From positions 186,001-250,000 of the forward strand of contig MU867106.1 in NCBI GenBank assembly GCA_033725935.1: a DNA stretch of 64,000 nucleotides. Reading direction: 5' to 3'. This DNA is from Cladorrhinum sp. PSN259 (lineage: Eukaryota > Ascomycota > Sordariomycetes > Sordariales > Podosporaceae). The number at the start of each line of letters is the position of its first letter. The first letter of the stretch is position 1. This document shows, piece by piece, positions 24,601-36,220 of this stretch. The position numbers were made by a program, and so were the translations under genes. The notes below the pieces were generated by a model, which worked only from the letters and a program-made list of their open reading frames with translations, was not told the DNA's origin and made no database searches.

Positions 24601-25578
24601 AAAAGGATAGGAGAACTTCTTCTCATCGTCATCGACACTCCCAACGAGGGTGGCACTGCAAGTACTAACAGACCCGTGGTCCCTCTTAGGCTCAACAGCC
24701 ACTTCCTTACCAGCAGCACTCTTGATCGGGACCAAGTCGGGATTTGAAACTCTGTGCTTGGCCACGTTGCACGAACGCATCTTACCCTCATGGAACTTCT
24801 TGGAAGTGCTAGTATCCTTGACGTCCTCCTCCTCTTCTTCATGGCTCTTTATAATAATGGACCAGTCCTCTCCTGAAACTTCCTTGATGGATCTCAGTTG
24901 TTGAATAGCAGATAACGGGTCGTCCTGGGTGACAACGCCGGAGGATTCGGCACTGCAGAAAGCAGGAATTTTGAGCAAAGGCACGGACCACGAGGTCGAA
25001 GATGCCGAGACTGAGGACGAGGATGAGGCAGAAGACGTTGCAGAAGGGAGAGAGCTTCGTCTCGATGAGTCCGACGACGAGGCGGAGGACGAGCGTGGAG
25101 AGCGGGAGGAGACTCTTGACAAGTAACTCGAACGGGGCGAAGCTGCGGAAGTCCTCGAAGAGGACTCGGGCGAGGTAGATGACATCGAGGTTGAGGATCC
25201 CGAGTTGGTCCGGATCGACATGCTCAATCCCGACGACGACGAAATCGAGGTCGGGACCAACCTCGAGACAGGGATGGTTGTCGTCGAGTCTTTAACAGGC
25301 GACGCCTTTGGCGAGATCACACCAAACCGGATGCAGACATAACTCTTAGGTGAAGGCGGCATAACAGCTACTGATCTTCTGCGAGATGCAACCTCGTCTC
25401 GTAATGCCGAGTCAGTAGCAGGACCAACACCCGATGGGCTGCTAGCCAGCGCGGGATCGCTGCGGTAGCCCGAGTCGTGGTGGGCATCCAACGGCGATTT
25501 TCCATCCACCTCGGACCCCGATGGGGATGCCGGAGCTGACGGACAGATCCTAGTATGACGATCGTAGAGAGAAAACAT
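21681..25578 (-). CDS. Sugar transporter (MFS) with very long N-terminus and large first loop
   Basis: Three exons, 25578-24383, 24225-23498 and 23239-21681, encode 1160 residues, about twice the usual fungal hexose transporter. Residues 1 to about 370 are hydrophilic, Ser-rich and probably cytosolic. The MFS core begins with GGLLFGFDTGYINGV (TM1). It continues with DYLGRR between TM2 and TM3, then YLTEISPAHLRG, PESPRW, QQLTGVNFVFYFG and PETSGRTLEEV, all hallmarks of the sugar porter family (PF00083). Between TM1 and TM2 is an extra loop of about 170 residues with several Asn-X-Ser/Thr sites and a His-rich stretch (HKLGGHHHQAHQ). A Ser/Pro-rich tail of about 120 residues follows TM12. Splice phases join cleanly: MQL to DWQTV, and VVI to VVYLTE. 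Transported substrate unknown; a sensor-like role is possible because of the long cytosolic parts, but this is inference. Confidence 0.82.
23240..23497 (-). other. Transporter intron 2
   Basis: 258 nt, donor GTACGT, acceptor CCACAG, phase 1. It interrupts the conserved segment between TM3 and TM4, and splicing restores VVYLTEISPAHLRG. Confidence 0.75.
24226..24382 (-). other. Transporter intron 1
   Basis: 157 nt, donor GTAAGT after MQL, acceptor ATCCAG before the Asp-Trp-Gln codons, phase 2. An upstream CCAG in the same stretch would lead into an in-frame TGA, so the later acceptor was chosen. Confidence 0.65.
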
Positions 25579-27299
25579 TGTGTCTGTTTAGGTCAAGCGA
25601 TTATAGGATTGACTGCAATTGTGAGGTGTGAGTGGATATCCCAGAACGAGGGCGGGACAGGGAGAGACAGGGACATACCTGAACCTCTACAGCAATAGCT
25701 TGCCCCCGGGAGAAGACGTGTAAACACGGCGGGATCGGGACAGGAGATCAGTAAATGGAAAGAATTGCAGACCCGATGGCTTTTGAAGAAGCATTTTCCT
25801 ATATCATGTGTAAGGCAGAACCGAAAATTCTCTCCACATCCCCCAGGCGCTTTTAAGATTTTTCTGAATCCATGGAAAACGTGGTCGTCTGTTCGAACCT
25901 TTTTTTGGTCGGACCCAGTGCCACGGACAAACAAGACCAGAGGCTACCTAACAAGCCGGCCTCCACATATACGAGTATATCAGACCTTGCTGTTGGAAGG
26001 CCAGAAGTACCGACAGGCTGTTTGGCGATATCGGACGGCGCAGAAAAAGAAAAGAGTGAGTTGCGAAGCGTGCGCTGACTGGCTAGTCCCCCTAATCAAC
26101 CGCCTGGAATGTCAAATTCTCCGCCTGTCTTTTATGTTCAGTAAGCCCAACGATACCTTTTGCCATTGTCTCCTCGGGGGGGTTCTGGTGTGATCTGTTG
26201 CAAAGATCCCCAAACGTTTAAGGATTCGTATATGAAGCCCAGGGCAATCCAATCCCGTAAATGGACGTCAAGATCAGATGTCAGCTCTACTGCAGATCGA
26301 CTCGAGAACTGCAGACACCCGTTCAAAACCTATGTTGGCGCGGGCCTATGACACAAGACAAAGTTACCGGTTGCTTTCAGGCTAGAGCAAGATCACGATA
26401 GCTGCGTGCCACATGTTCCATAATAGCAGTCCGAAGATCGTTTCACCGGAGGGAAAAGTGATACCCGCCCCATCCCTACCAATATCCAGCGCTGTTTAGA
26501 ATCGAACCAAATACGGTACACGACCAGGCCTCGTCAGGGCTCGCAGAAGGCGGTGATAAAGAGCTTTAGACAGCGATAATCATTGAGAAGGGAGAGAGTG
26601 GATACTGCTACCAGATAGTAGGATAGTAGGAATGATTGCTGAGGATGATGACGGCAGGACGAGACCCATGCCGGGCCGCTGCGCAAGATGCGGCGACACG
26701 CACAAGTGCCCAGCTGGAGGACATGTTGCACGCAGACCACAGTCAATGGCTGCACCGGCGTCGGTTATGCGTTAAAAAGGTATCAAGAATTAGAAAGAAT
26801 AAATAAAATCAAAATCAAAAGAAAAATCCGTATTCTTTTCCTTGATGGCGATGGTAAATCGAACATGTTGATGATATGTGGTTCGTCGATGGTTCCATTG
26901 ATCTATACGTTGACAATTCCAAGGTTGCAGTGCAGGCGTGACAGGATTGTATGCCCGGCGGTTGCTGCGAGTCTGCAAGTCCGCAAGTCCAGATCCATTT
27001 AGCGGGGCGATGCGGGCGCTATCGACGGGTTCCTTGGCATCCCCAATGCCCCCCCACATAGGTACCCCAAAAATAATCCATGTCCGCGGGACAGGAAACG
27101 CCGCGACCGGACACGCGCGCATCCAATCCAGTCGTGAATTCTGTGGTTATTCCAATCACTCACCAAATTCGCCATGTCTTTCTCCTGCATCCATATCAAC
27201 TGGCAACCGTCACGTCATCCCAACTACCTCCCTCTTCTAACAACATAAGCCTCTTCCCTCCCTCGACGACGACGCCGACGCTGACAATTATCATCAAAA
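25579..27299. promoter_or_regulatory. Divergent intergenic region, transporter / met8
   Basis: 1.7 kb between two divergently transcribed genes; no coding frame of interest. The two promoters must lie here. The stretch just before 27300 is rich in C and T (CCTCCCTCTTC-like), a common feature of filamentous fungal promoters. No specific operator could be assigned with confidence. Confidence 0.5.
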
Positions 27300-28186
27300 A
27301 TGGCTGAAACAAAACCAACCCAGAAATTCCCAGAAGTCCAAGGAGGAGGTTCCCTAATAATCGCCTGGCAAATAAAAGGAAAGAAAGTCCTAGTAGTAGG
27401 CGGCGGCGAGGTATTCTATCTTCTCCCTACCCCCTCCCTTCCCATCCCTTCCCCCAACTCCATCATATTAATTCGAGTTAAAAAAACAAAAAGGTAGCAG
27501 CAGGCCGCATCGTGCACCTCCTAAACGCCGACGCCGTCGTGACCGTCGTCTGCCCCCTCTCCGGCCTCAACCCCGAAGTGTCCCACCGCGTGAACCGCAA
27601 GCAGGTAACCCACATCAACCGCCCCTTCCACCCTTCCGACCTCTCGGATCCTTCGCTAGCCATGGTCCTCGTGGCAATCGACGACCCGGCCGCCTCGACT
27701 CTGATCTGGAAGCTCTGCAAGGAACGCCGCATCCCGGCGAACATAGCCGACGTCCCGCCCGAGTGCGACTTTTACTTTGGGTCAATGCACCGCGACGGCC
27801 CGCTGCAAATCATGGTTTCTACGAACGGAAAGGGACCCAGGCTGGCGAGCATGATCAGGCGGTTCATCGCCAAGACTCTGCCCAAGAACGCGGGAAGGGC
27901 GATAGAGAGCGTGGGCGAGTTGCGGGTGAAGCTGAGGAAGATTGCGCCGAGCCCCGGGGAGGGCCCCAAAAGGATGAGTTGGATGAAGGACGTGAGCGAC
28001 AAGTACAGCTGGGAGGAGATGTGCGAGATGACGGAGGAGGACATGGATAATCTGCTCACGTTTTATGCGGGCGGGACGGTTCCCGAGTTTGATACGCTCA
28101 GAGAACTGAGGGCCGGTGGTGGTGGGAGCGGGAAGGACAAGATATATACTTTTGATGGGTCGTTTGGGTTTAGTGTTGGGGTTTGA
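27300..28186 (+). CDS. met8: Siroheme synthase Met8 (precorrin-2 dehydrogenase / ferrochelatase)
   Basis: Two exons, 27300-27410 and 27494-28186, give 267 residues, close to yeast Met8p. The 83-nt intron (GTATTC...AAAAAG) splits the dinucleotide-binding loop. Spliced, it reads KVLVVGGGEVAAGRIVHLLNA, the Rossmann fold for NAD. NIADVP, CDFYFG and IMVSTNGKGPRLASMIR are the typical Met8/CysG-N blocks. The enzyme oxidises precorrin-2 to sirohydrochlorin and inserts iron to make siroheme, the cofactor of sulfite and nitrite reductases, so it is needed for sulfur and nitrate assimilation. It is probably cytosolic. The acceptor AAAAAG is purine-rich and atypical, but it is the one that restores the frame and the motif. 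Confidence 0.9.
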
Positions 28187-28669
28187 AGGGGGATGGACGG
28201 ATGGCTGTAATGATGCACATGTCGGGATGAAGAAGTCGGTGTTCATGATACCAATGTATTATAAGATATGGTCAAACTCTTTTGTCTTTTATTTGCTTGA
28301 GGATTGTTGTTCCGCATCAGAACCGCATGGACTATGAATGCTTCTAAAATTCGCGTCTTTCCACCCCCAAAACAAGATCTAAGTTTCACAAGGGTAAAGT
28401 AAGCAAAAAGACAGAAACGTAAAACTCGTTGCGCTGATTCTGATAATAAATGCTACCCACAGACCACCACCTTAAAGACTCCAAACTTCATATACACTAA
28501 AAAAACTATCCCAGCGCCATTCCCGGTTATGCTGATTGAATATATGAGCAAAAAAGTCGAGACCACCCAGAGAAGTAAGAAGGATAGCCTGTTCCACACA
28601 AAATACTTCGTGGCGAACCAAGCATATCAAACAAAAACAACGACCCCAAAAAAAAAAAAAAAAAAAACA
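28187..28669. other. Convergent intergenic region with A tract
   Basis: Shared 3' flank of met8 (+) and the APSES gene (-). It contains an A18-type tract ending near 28667, only a few bases from the APSES stop codon. No gene is seen. Confidence 0.6.
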
Positions 28670-31334
28670 TTATGCAACAACCTCCCCCTCGACACCTCCC
28701 AAAAACCTCCTCACCCGCCCAATCTCCAACTCCCCCTTCTCGCTCTCCACTGCCCTCGTCAATGTATCCAACAACTGATCCACCTCAGTTTCTGGCCGTC
28801 TCGTGCACAGCGACACCAATTTCCTGTACTTCAACTCCCTCTCTTTGCTCATCTTTTGCAGCTCCCCGACGGCCTTCCTCGTTTGCGTCAGTCTGGTCCT
28901 CAAAGCATTACTCCTCGCCCTCAACACCTTGGAGCTGGGTAACCTCGCCGCCGGGTTTTGTTTTTGTTGATCCTCAGACTCGGCATTGCCATTGACCTTT
29001 TGTGTGTGTTGTGCAGTCTCCTGCAGAATAGCCAGCAACTCCATCTCCCAAGCATTTTCGCTCTTCACGTCCAGCCGGCCGTGCACTTGTTCGAGTTGAA
29101 GTAGGTTGTACTCTTCCTCCTCGCACGCGCGGGAAAGGTTGAGTACCTTCTGCCGAGCAAGTTGCTGGGCGTTGAGTTTCTCCTCGAGAGTCTTGAGCCT
29201 GTGTTTCGCTTCACCCACCTGCCCCGATTTTGTGCGTAGAGCGCTATGTAAGGAGTCGATGGCGTCTTGTTTCTTTTTAAGCTCGTTCTGGAATTGGGAG
29301 GTTGATTCGTTTATGAGGTGGGAGATAGCTGGTAAAATGTTAGTGCAAAGGTCTTCAGAATGATGCCGAGGGAAGGGAACTCACAGTTCACAACCTCATC
29401 ACTATTTTCTCGGCTCTTCTGATTTGAGCCATGGTTGTTTCTTTCCCCCGTCTCCCCATTGACATGGCTGCCATCTCCCCCGATACCAAAGTCTCTTGGC
29501 TTCAAACCAGACTGGTTGGCAATATCAGCATCCGCTCCTACTTCAAGAAGCTGCGAGATAATACTCCTGTTTCCGATGCGCGCCGCAATGTTCAGTGCTG
29601 TGTCGCCACTCTCATCCTGTACATTTACGACCTCGCTCATGAACCGACCGATGCTCATCTTTGGCGTCGTCCCATCATGTCCCACGTTCTGGCTGTTGGG
29701 AGCACTTCCCTGTCTTACAACCCACTCCAAGAGACTCTCAAGGTAGTACCGACTGGCCACATGTCTTCCCTGAACGGCGCTGGTAACGGCGATGTGATGG
29801 AGTACGGTTCTGCCCTTGCCATCCTTGACATCAAGAGTGCAACCCAATACATCAAGCAGCTCGGGGAAACAAGCGTGGTCCATTGAGTTGGTTACAACGC
29901 AGGCCCGCATGAGCGCCGTCTCTCCCAACATGTTGACGCGGAATGGACTGGCTCCTGCCCCAACGAGCGCTCGCAATAATGGTAGACGGGCAAGTGTCGC
30001 TGCCCAGTGAAGGGCTGTGTGGCTCTGGACGTCGATTGGCGTGTCGAGTTCCTGTGGACTCATGCTGCGCAAGAGGTTCTTTTGGTTTTCATCCGGAGGG
30101 CTGGTCTGCAGAAATAGAGACATGAGCATGCTTCGCTTCCCCTCAGCTTCGGGTGATTTATCCTGAGGAAATGGCGGCAGCGGCCCGGGACCATATTGGA
30201 CTTCTGGCTCAAGTTCTGGTCGGGAATAAACAAAAGACTCGTTTGGTTCTGTCGGTGAGCCTGGGAAGGCTTCGGCGTAGTTGTTCTGGTTGAGGTTGGC
30301 ATATGTTGGGGTCAGACCTCCGTAGCTATTGGCCGGGGTGAGGACTCTCTGCCTCTTTCTTGGTGGCTGATCCACGCCATCTCCTTGAATCTGCTGTTGG
30401 GGGTCTTGAGATTGGAATGCAGAGTCTGGTTGTTGTGCATAGTTGGAGACAAAGCTTTGCTGAGAGTTTTGTGCGACATCGCTGTTCTCCTGCATAGAAG
30501 TCTGGCGGTTGAAGCTGGGGGCGCGCGACGGACCGCTGCGGTTTCTCGGAGCTGGGGAGTCGAACCTGGCTTTGCTGATGGCAGTAATGGCATGCGACGC
30601 AGTTGACGAGATATTTTTGAAGAATGTTCCTGAAAGTCCGCTGGCCCTTTCGCCCTGGGAGCTCGCATTGTACATGCGCTTCCGTTGTGCCGCCATCGCC
30701 TGTTCCTTGGTTGGGGTGTCGACATCTGTCACTCCGTGCTCCTGACCTCGATTGTGAACCAAAAGTTTGTGCAAAACCTCTTCGACTCCATATTGACGGC
30801 AAACCTCGATACCACGCTCGTATGGAATCCAGGTACCCTGATATTTTCCGTAACCACCCTGCACCTTTTCGTGTTGCCCTGTCTGTATTTCCTTTTCAAG
30901 GATCTTTGTTCGCCGCCCCTTATCCACTCCCGCGACCTTGAGAATCTGTGTCGCATTCAACCACCCGTCCCCTTGCCGACGCATTACAGCTATACCGTTG
31001 ACATCCATCTCGTAGACATTAACATTCGAGTAGAGAGCCTAGAAATCAAAAAGTGCGGTCAGTAAAAAGCTCTGTGCGGGGAAAATCTCAAAAGGCGGGA
31101 AGTACACACCGAATAAATTGGCATAGCATTATCGACTGGGGGTTTTGGTGCGGGATCGGTGTATTGGCGGTATGAGGACATGTTGGCATTTTGGGAAGAA
31201 AAGGATTGTGAAGCTGAAGTTTGTGAGTGTTGTTGCGATTGTTGTTGTTGCGATTGTTGTTGTTGCGACTGTTGTTGTTGAGACTGCTGCTGTTGTTGCT
31301 GCTGCGAGGCAGCGCCGACTTGTGGTGGTTGCAT
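28670..31334 (-). CDS. APSES DNA-binding / ankyrin-repeat cell-cycle transcription factor (MBF type)
   Basis: Three exons, 31334-31110, 31038-29385 and 29328-28670, give 845 residues. A poly-Gln N-terminus with spaced Ser (QQQQS units) is followed by the APSES/KilA-N domain at about residues 76-165, with MRRQGDGWLNATQILKVAG, TKILEKEI and GGYGKYQGTWIP. Ankyrin repeats lie at about 415-590 (TALHWAAT, GRTVLHHIA, GDTALNIAAR), and a long coiled-coil C-terminus follows. This order is that of Mbp1/Swi4/Swi6/Res proteins, which drive G1/S transcription in the MBF complex. I cannot decide between the Mbp1-like and Swi6/Res2-like orthologue. Start: the frame is open upstream to about 31508 but offers no ATG there, only a GTG at 31499. 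The first in-frame ATG is 31334, so either translation starts there or an upstream exon is missing. Confidence 0.82.
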
Positions 31335-32578
31335 GATCGCAGTCGAGATGCCGGCCAAGGGAGCTGGCGCCGAGTTGGTGGTGCTGAGGGTACCGGTTTG
31401 AACAGCCGCCGGTGCGGGTAACAGCGCAGTCGAGGCGCTCCTAGAAAAGGATGCGCGATTGGGAGGTGTGGTGGGCAGTGGCGGAAGAAATCGTGACACT
31501 GCTCGAGGTCATTCAACAATGATCCATCAAGGTAGGTTGGTCGGGAAAATCTGGGCGCTTGGCGGAAAATGGGGGTTTGCAGTTGTCGCGAGACAATAGC
31601 ATTCACTAAGACGCAATGTATATTCCGTAGTTTGACTGTATTTGGAAATTTTGGAGATGGACGGATGTGAGGTCGGGTGAGGGTTATGTGTGCCGCGACC
31701 AGGGAGTGAAAATGGGACCCAGAGGCAGAGAGCGTGTTGTGTGTGTGTGTGTCGCAGCGGTGGGTGGATCGAGGGACGAAGAAGAATGGATGGATGGGGT
31801 AGGTTAGTCGATGCGCTTGCAGATTCAATCAATCGAACAGCCGATGTGCAGGAGAAAGGGTATTGTTCTGTCTTTCCCTCGACGGAAAATGGAGAGCTAT
31901 GGCAAGCTAAATGCGAATCATGGAGTCTCACTGGCAGCAACGATGCAGTATACGGAGTAGGTATCCCCGATTTGATATTCTAATTAAGAATCTGGGGAAA
32001 AGGGACGTGTGAATTTCGTGTTCTCGCGCTCGTGTCCGTGTCTTTTCCCGCTGATCAGGGAGCGCCAAAAGACGCGTACCGCTGCTAAATTACTCGGCAC
32101 CGAGCGGGGCTTTGTGTGCGCGCTCGGCGCGGTCACCTGGCAGTGCCGCCGTTCTCTTAGCGAGGGCACGAGCCAACAAACCTTGAGATGCTTGGTCAAC
32201 CAATCATTTAGCCCACATTTCATCATCATCATGAACCGTTCATCAACTCTGCGCTTTTGCGCTGCATTTGACAAGTCATCTGGCGTCTTTTCTTTTTTCT
32301 CCCTAGAGTCTTTTCTTTTTTCTCCCTAGAGTCTCATCAAACGTTACAGATGATACACGTTGCGCAATTTTGCAAGCAAGACTAACTCAGATGCTCCGAT
32401 GAGCTCTAAAGACGTGCAATCTGTACTGGGGGAGGAACCTTGATGGGCAAGCACATAACCTCAAATACGTGAGTTTACTTTGTCCTTTATATATATTGTC
32501 TGTATACCCACACACAATGCCGTGGTTAGTACGATATGATCACAGAAAACCCCCCGGGGGCCCGTATATCACATATCC
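31335..32578. promoter_or_regulatory. APSES gene upstream region
   Basis: 1.24 kb between the APSES start and the 3' end of the GNAT gene. It contains a GT microsatellite near 31737-31751, a perfect 23-bp tandem duplication at 32285-32330 and an ACGCGT hexamer at 32072-32077, the site class bound by the MBF complex itself. The part up to about 31508 is open in the APSES frame and might be coding if an upstream exon exists. Confidence 0.4.
32285..32330. repeat. Perfect tandem duplication, 23 bp x 2
   Basis: The unit GTCTTTTC...CCCTAGA occurs twice, head to tail, at 32285-32307 and 32308-32330 with no mismatch; a third partial copy (GTCT) follows. It lies between the APSES and GNAT genes, in pyrimidine-rich DNA. 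Confidence 0.8.
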
Positions 32579-33184
32579 TTAATCCAACAACCCAGCCAAC
32601 TTGTTCAATCCCTCCCCATCAACGCGCATACCAACCCACTCGCTCATCATGGTCGCTCCAATGCTCTCATAAAACTTGATGCTCGGCTCGTTCCACTTGA
32701 GTACACTCCACTCCAATCGCCCACCGTTCATTGCAATCACCTCCTTGGCCAACTCAACCAGCAACCGCTTGCCGTAGCCCTTGCCCCTCTGGTCCTTTTG
32801 GACGTACAGATCCTCGAGGTAGATGCCCGGTCTCGCACGCCATGTGCTGTAATTGTAAAAGTAGAGAGCAATGCCGGCGGTGGCGCCTTCGGCAGTGACG
32901 AGGACGAGGCAGCGGGCGGGCTTGGCGGGCGAGGTAGATTCTACTGAGGAGACATCGGGGGAGGTTGAAGGGGTGGGAGCGAAGGCGATGGTGGAGAGAA
33001 GTTTCTCTTCGGTTGCTTCGACGCTGTGAAGTTCCTTTTCGTAGTCTGCGAGCTCACGGATCAGGGCGAGGATGGCGGGGACATCTACAGAGAATTATTG
33101 GAGAGTGTGCTGGAAAGGTGAGGTGAAAAGACGGACAATACCTTCGCGCGTGGCGTGACGGACTGTTTCTTTACCAGCGGCCAT
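32579..33184 (-). CDS. GNAT-family N-acetyltransferase (SSAT/thialysine-type)
   Basis: Two exons, 33184-33142 and 33084-32579, give 182 residues. The 57-nt intron (GTATTG...CTGTAG) falls inside the first strand-helix unit; spliced it reads VRHATREDVPAILALIRELADYE. The acetyl-CoA binding motif is DQRGKGYGKRLL, preceded by YLEDLYVQ and followed by WNEPSIKFYESIGA, all standard in small diamine/thialysine acetyltransferases of the spermidine acetyltransferase type. A Ser/Pro insertion separates the first half from the CoA-binding core. The substrate is not known; polyamines or a lysine analogue are likely from the family. It is divergent from the phosphoesterase gene at 34047. Confidence 0.85.
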
Positions 33185-34046
33185 TGCGAGAGTTTGTGAT
33201 AAAGCTCTTGAGTTTTACTTTTATCTGGTGTTCCCTTCCCGAAGCTCCGGGCTCTTTATATCGTTCTTTCGGCGGCGATAGAGGCAAGTAAAAATTGCCC
33301 CGCACCTCCTCGACCGGCGCGTCAAGCGGGGTGGCGGGGTCATCCCGGCCGGTCGGATGAAGGGCGCATGTCATTCATTTTGACATTCGTTCCCTGCGTT
33401 TATAATAAGATCAAGAATTCCTTGGATTATTCAAGAATATTTTTCGTATTTCTTCAAGTCAATTGCGTCTTGGTTGGGGCAACCGGGAAGGTGAAAAAGA
33501 ATGGCCAGGTGTGCCTTGATCATTCACCGACGGTTATGTCACACAATGGTCTGCCCCGCAGACTCCAAGACCTTGGTAAACATTCGATTTGAGACACGAA
33601 ATGGGGGATCTGGCAAGTGAACGAGGTCCAATCCCGTCCCGTCCCTCGCATCCCCCTTTTTTTCTGTAGATTGGTTGCACAGTATGCAGGTCATCCGAAG
33701 ACTGACAGGTTGATTCGTTGGCAGGGCGGTGCGTGGGATGTTGGTGCCCGATCTGTTTGAGCATAGGGAGCTGCTCATCGAAGGAGGGGAAGGGGTGGGG
33801 GAGCTTTCAGCTCTCAACTCCCGACATCCTAATAATCCACACCGTGTATTCTCTAGATCATTCGATTAGACAAAATCCACTTCTTCGCCTGTCATATTCT
33901 TGTTTATTGACCATATCAAGCTTGGCGACGATTATTAGCTTCAAGGTGTTTCCCATCCCAAACTTTTCCTCCATTTGACTTTGCCAAACCTCGAACTTGA
34001 CATCATCAAGCAGCGCCCAAACCCACAACCTCCAAAATAAACCACA
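33185..34046. promoter_or_regulatory. Divergent promoter region, GNAT / phosphoesterase
   Basis: 862 bp between two divergent genes. A TTTATA-containing segment near 33251-33256 lies about 70 bp upstream of the GNAT start and could serve as its TATA element. No coding sequence is seen. Confidence 0.4.
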
Positions 34047-36220
34047 ATGGGCACCACCGAAAAACCCCCTTCCCTCGAGCCAACAATCACCTTCTCCTCC
34101 GGCATCGACACAACCTCTACTCCCCCATCCCTCCGCATAGCCCACTACAACGATGTCTACCACCTCGACTCATCCTCGGCCGAACCAGTCGGCGGCGTCG
34201 CCCGCTTCATCTCCGTCGTAAACGAATACCGTGACTCCCCCCCCTACGCATCCCAACCGAACCTCATAACCTTATTCTCCGGAGACGTATTCAACCCCTC
34301 GCTCGAATCATCAATAACAAAGGGGAACCACATGGTCCCTCTCCTCAATAAAATCGGCACGGACTGCACCTGCGTAGGCAACCACGATCTCGACTTTGGA
34401 GTCATGCAGTTCCGCCATCTGACGTCCAAATGTAACTTCCCCTGGTTATTAGCCAACGTATTGGATCCTGCTCTCGGGGAGGGCGTCCCGCTGGGAAACG
34501 CCAAAAAGACGCACATGATTACTGCCAGCAACGGTCTCAAAGTTGGATTGCTGGGCTTGGGGGAGAGGGAGTGGCTGGATACCATTAATTCCCTGCCTCC
34601 GGATTTGATTTATAGGTCTGCGAGCGAGGTCGCGAGGGAGTTGATTCCCGAGTTGAAGAGCGAAGGAGCGGACGTGATCATTGCGCTCACGCACCAGCGG
34701 GAGCCGAACGATAATAAGCTGGCTGAGAATTTGGGTGCCGTGAGCGGATTGGATCTGATTCTGGGCGGGCATGATCACTTTTACGCGCATTCGTTGATCA
34801 ATGGGGTTCACGTCTTGAGGAGTGGGTCGGATTTCAAGCAGTTGAGTTATATTGAACTGCGCAAGGCTGCTGAAAATGATGAAGGCAGGAGGTGGGATGT
34901 TGATATTTGGAGGAGGGATATTGTACGGGCTATCAAGGAGGACGAGGAGACTTTGAAACTCGTTGAGAAGCTGACGGCAAAGTTGAAGAAGAGTTTGGAG
35001 AAGCCTATCGGGTGGACCGCTGAGCCTTTGGATGCGAGGTTTACGACGGTGAGGCTGAAGGAGAGCAATATTGGGAACTGGGTGTGTGATATCATGAGGA
35101 GTCATTACTCGGCTGACTGCGCGATAATGGCCGCCGGCACGATACGAGGCGATCAGATATATGCTCCCGGCCCGATTCGCGTCAAGGATGTGACGGATTG
35201 TTTCCCCTTTGAGGACCCGGTTGTGGTTATCAAGGCCAAGGGGAAGGCCATCTGGGATGCTTTGGAGAATGGAGTCGCTTTGTATCCGGCTTTGGAAGGT
35301 AGGTCATGGTCATCTGTCCAGGGAACAAGTGTGGAAAGTGTGCTAACAGCTATTCAGGACGCTTCCCGCAAGTATCCAACATCAAGTTCAAGTTTGACCC
35401 ATCTAAGCCGGTGGGATCCCGCATTCTGTCCGCGGAGATCGGTGGAGAGCCTCTGAACGAAGAAAAGGTATACGTAGTTTCGACCCGCGGGTACATGGCA
35501 CGCGGCAAAGACGGATATCGTAGTCTTCTCGTCCAGCCCGAGGGTGGCGAGTGTGAGGAGGTGGTCTCGGAGGAGAATGGCGTCCTCATCTCCGCCATGC
35601 TACGTCAATACTTTATGGCACTTACCGTGACGCACAAGTGGTCACTCTGGGGACCAAGTCTGGAGAGACATTGGTATGTACTCGTCCCTCCTTTTTTTTC
35701 GTTTTGGCTACACTCCCCACTGGGCAGTCACTGACAGTAGAAAAGGGGCCGCGTAATCGAAAGCACATCTCAATCCAACCCCGTCCTCCCGGCATCTCCA
35801 ACCAGCCCATCCGAGAGCAAGAAGTTCTTCCCTCCTCTCGACTCGGCAGTTGAGGAGGAGGCGGTGGAAGACGCAAGCCCTTACTTTAGCGGTTGGCAAA
35901 ACTTTACTCCCGCCATGCTGCGTTCCCGCAGATCAAGTGTCTCTCACGTTGAAGAGGACAACAGCACGGAAAGTGATGACGATACTTCAGCAGCGGACGA
36001 GATCAAGAAAAGGAAAGAGTTGGCCCTTCAGGAGTCGAGGAAGGTCGATCGGGAGCTGGCCATCATGAGGCGGGTTTTCCGCAAGTGGTGCAGACTGGCG
36101 GGTGTTGATGATGATCGGGCTTGTGATCCGTTGACGGGGGGTGATGCGGGCGTTGACTGGACGAGGGCTATTGCGCCCAGGGTTGAAGGGAGGATCATTA
36201 TGGTGTCTTCTTCTTCTTAA
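34047..36220 (+). CDS. 5'-nucleotidase-type metallophosphoesterase
   Basis: Three exons, 34047-35298, 35358-35673 and 35746-36220, give 680 residues. The calcineurin-like core shows its metal motifs in order: NDVYH (Asp36, His39), GDVFNPS (Asp80), GNHDLDFG (Asn112, His113), THQREPND (His216) and GGHDHFYAH (His242, His244). The C-terminal 5'-nucleotidase domain follows (ESNIGNWVCDIMRSHY, MAAGTIRGD, FPFEDPVVVIKAKG). No signal peptide is visible, so it is probably intracellular, unlike secreted bacterial UshA. Substrates of this fungal branch are unclear; nucleotides or other small phosphoesters are likely. The last exon encodes an acidic linker and a C-terminal extension of about 110 residues with a charged helix (EIKKRKELALQESRK). 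Both introns are short (59 and 72 nt). Confidence 0.87.

Noticed and set aside
31088..31828. 246-codon minus frame overlapping the APSES exon 1
   Set aside because: Asn/Arg/His-rich shadow of the poly-Gln region in another register.
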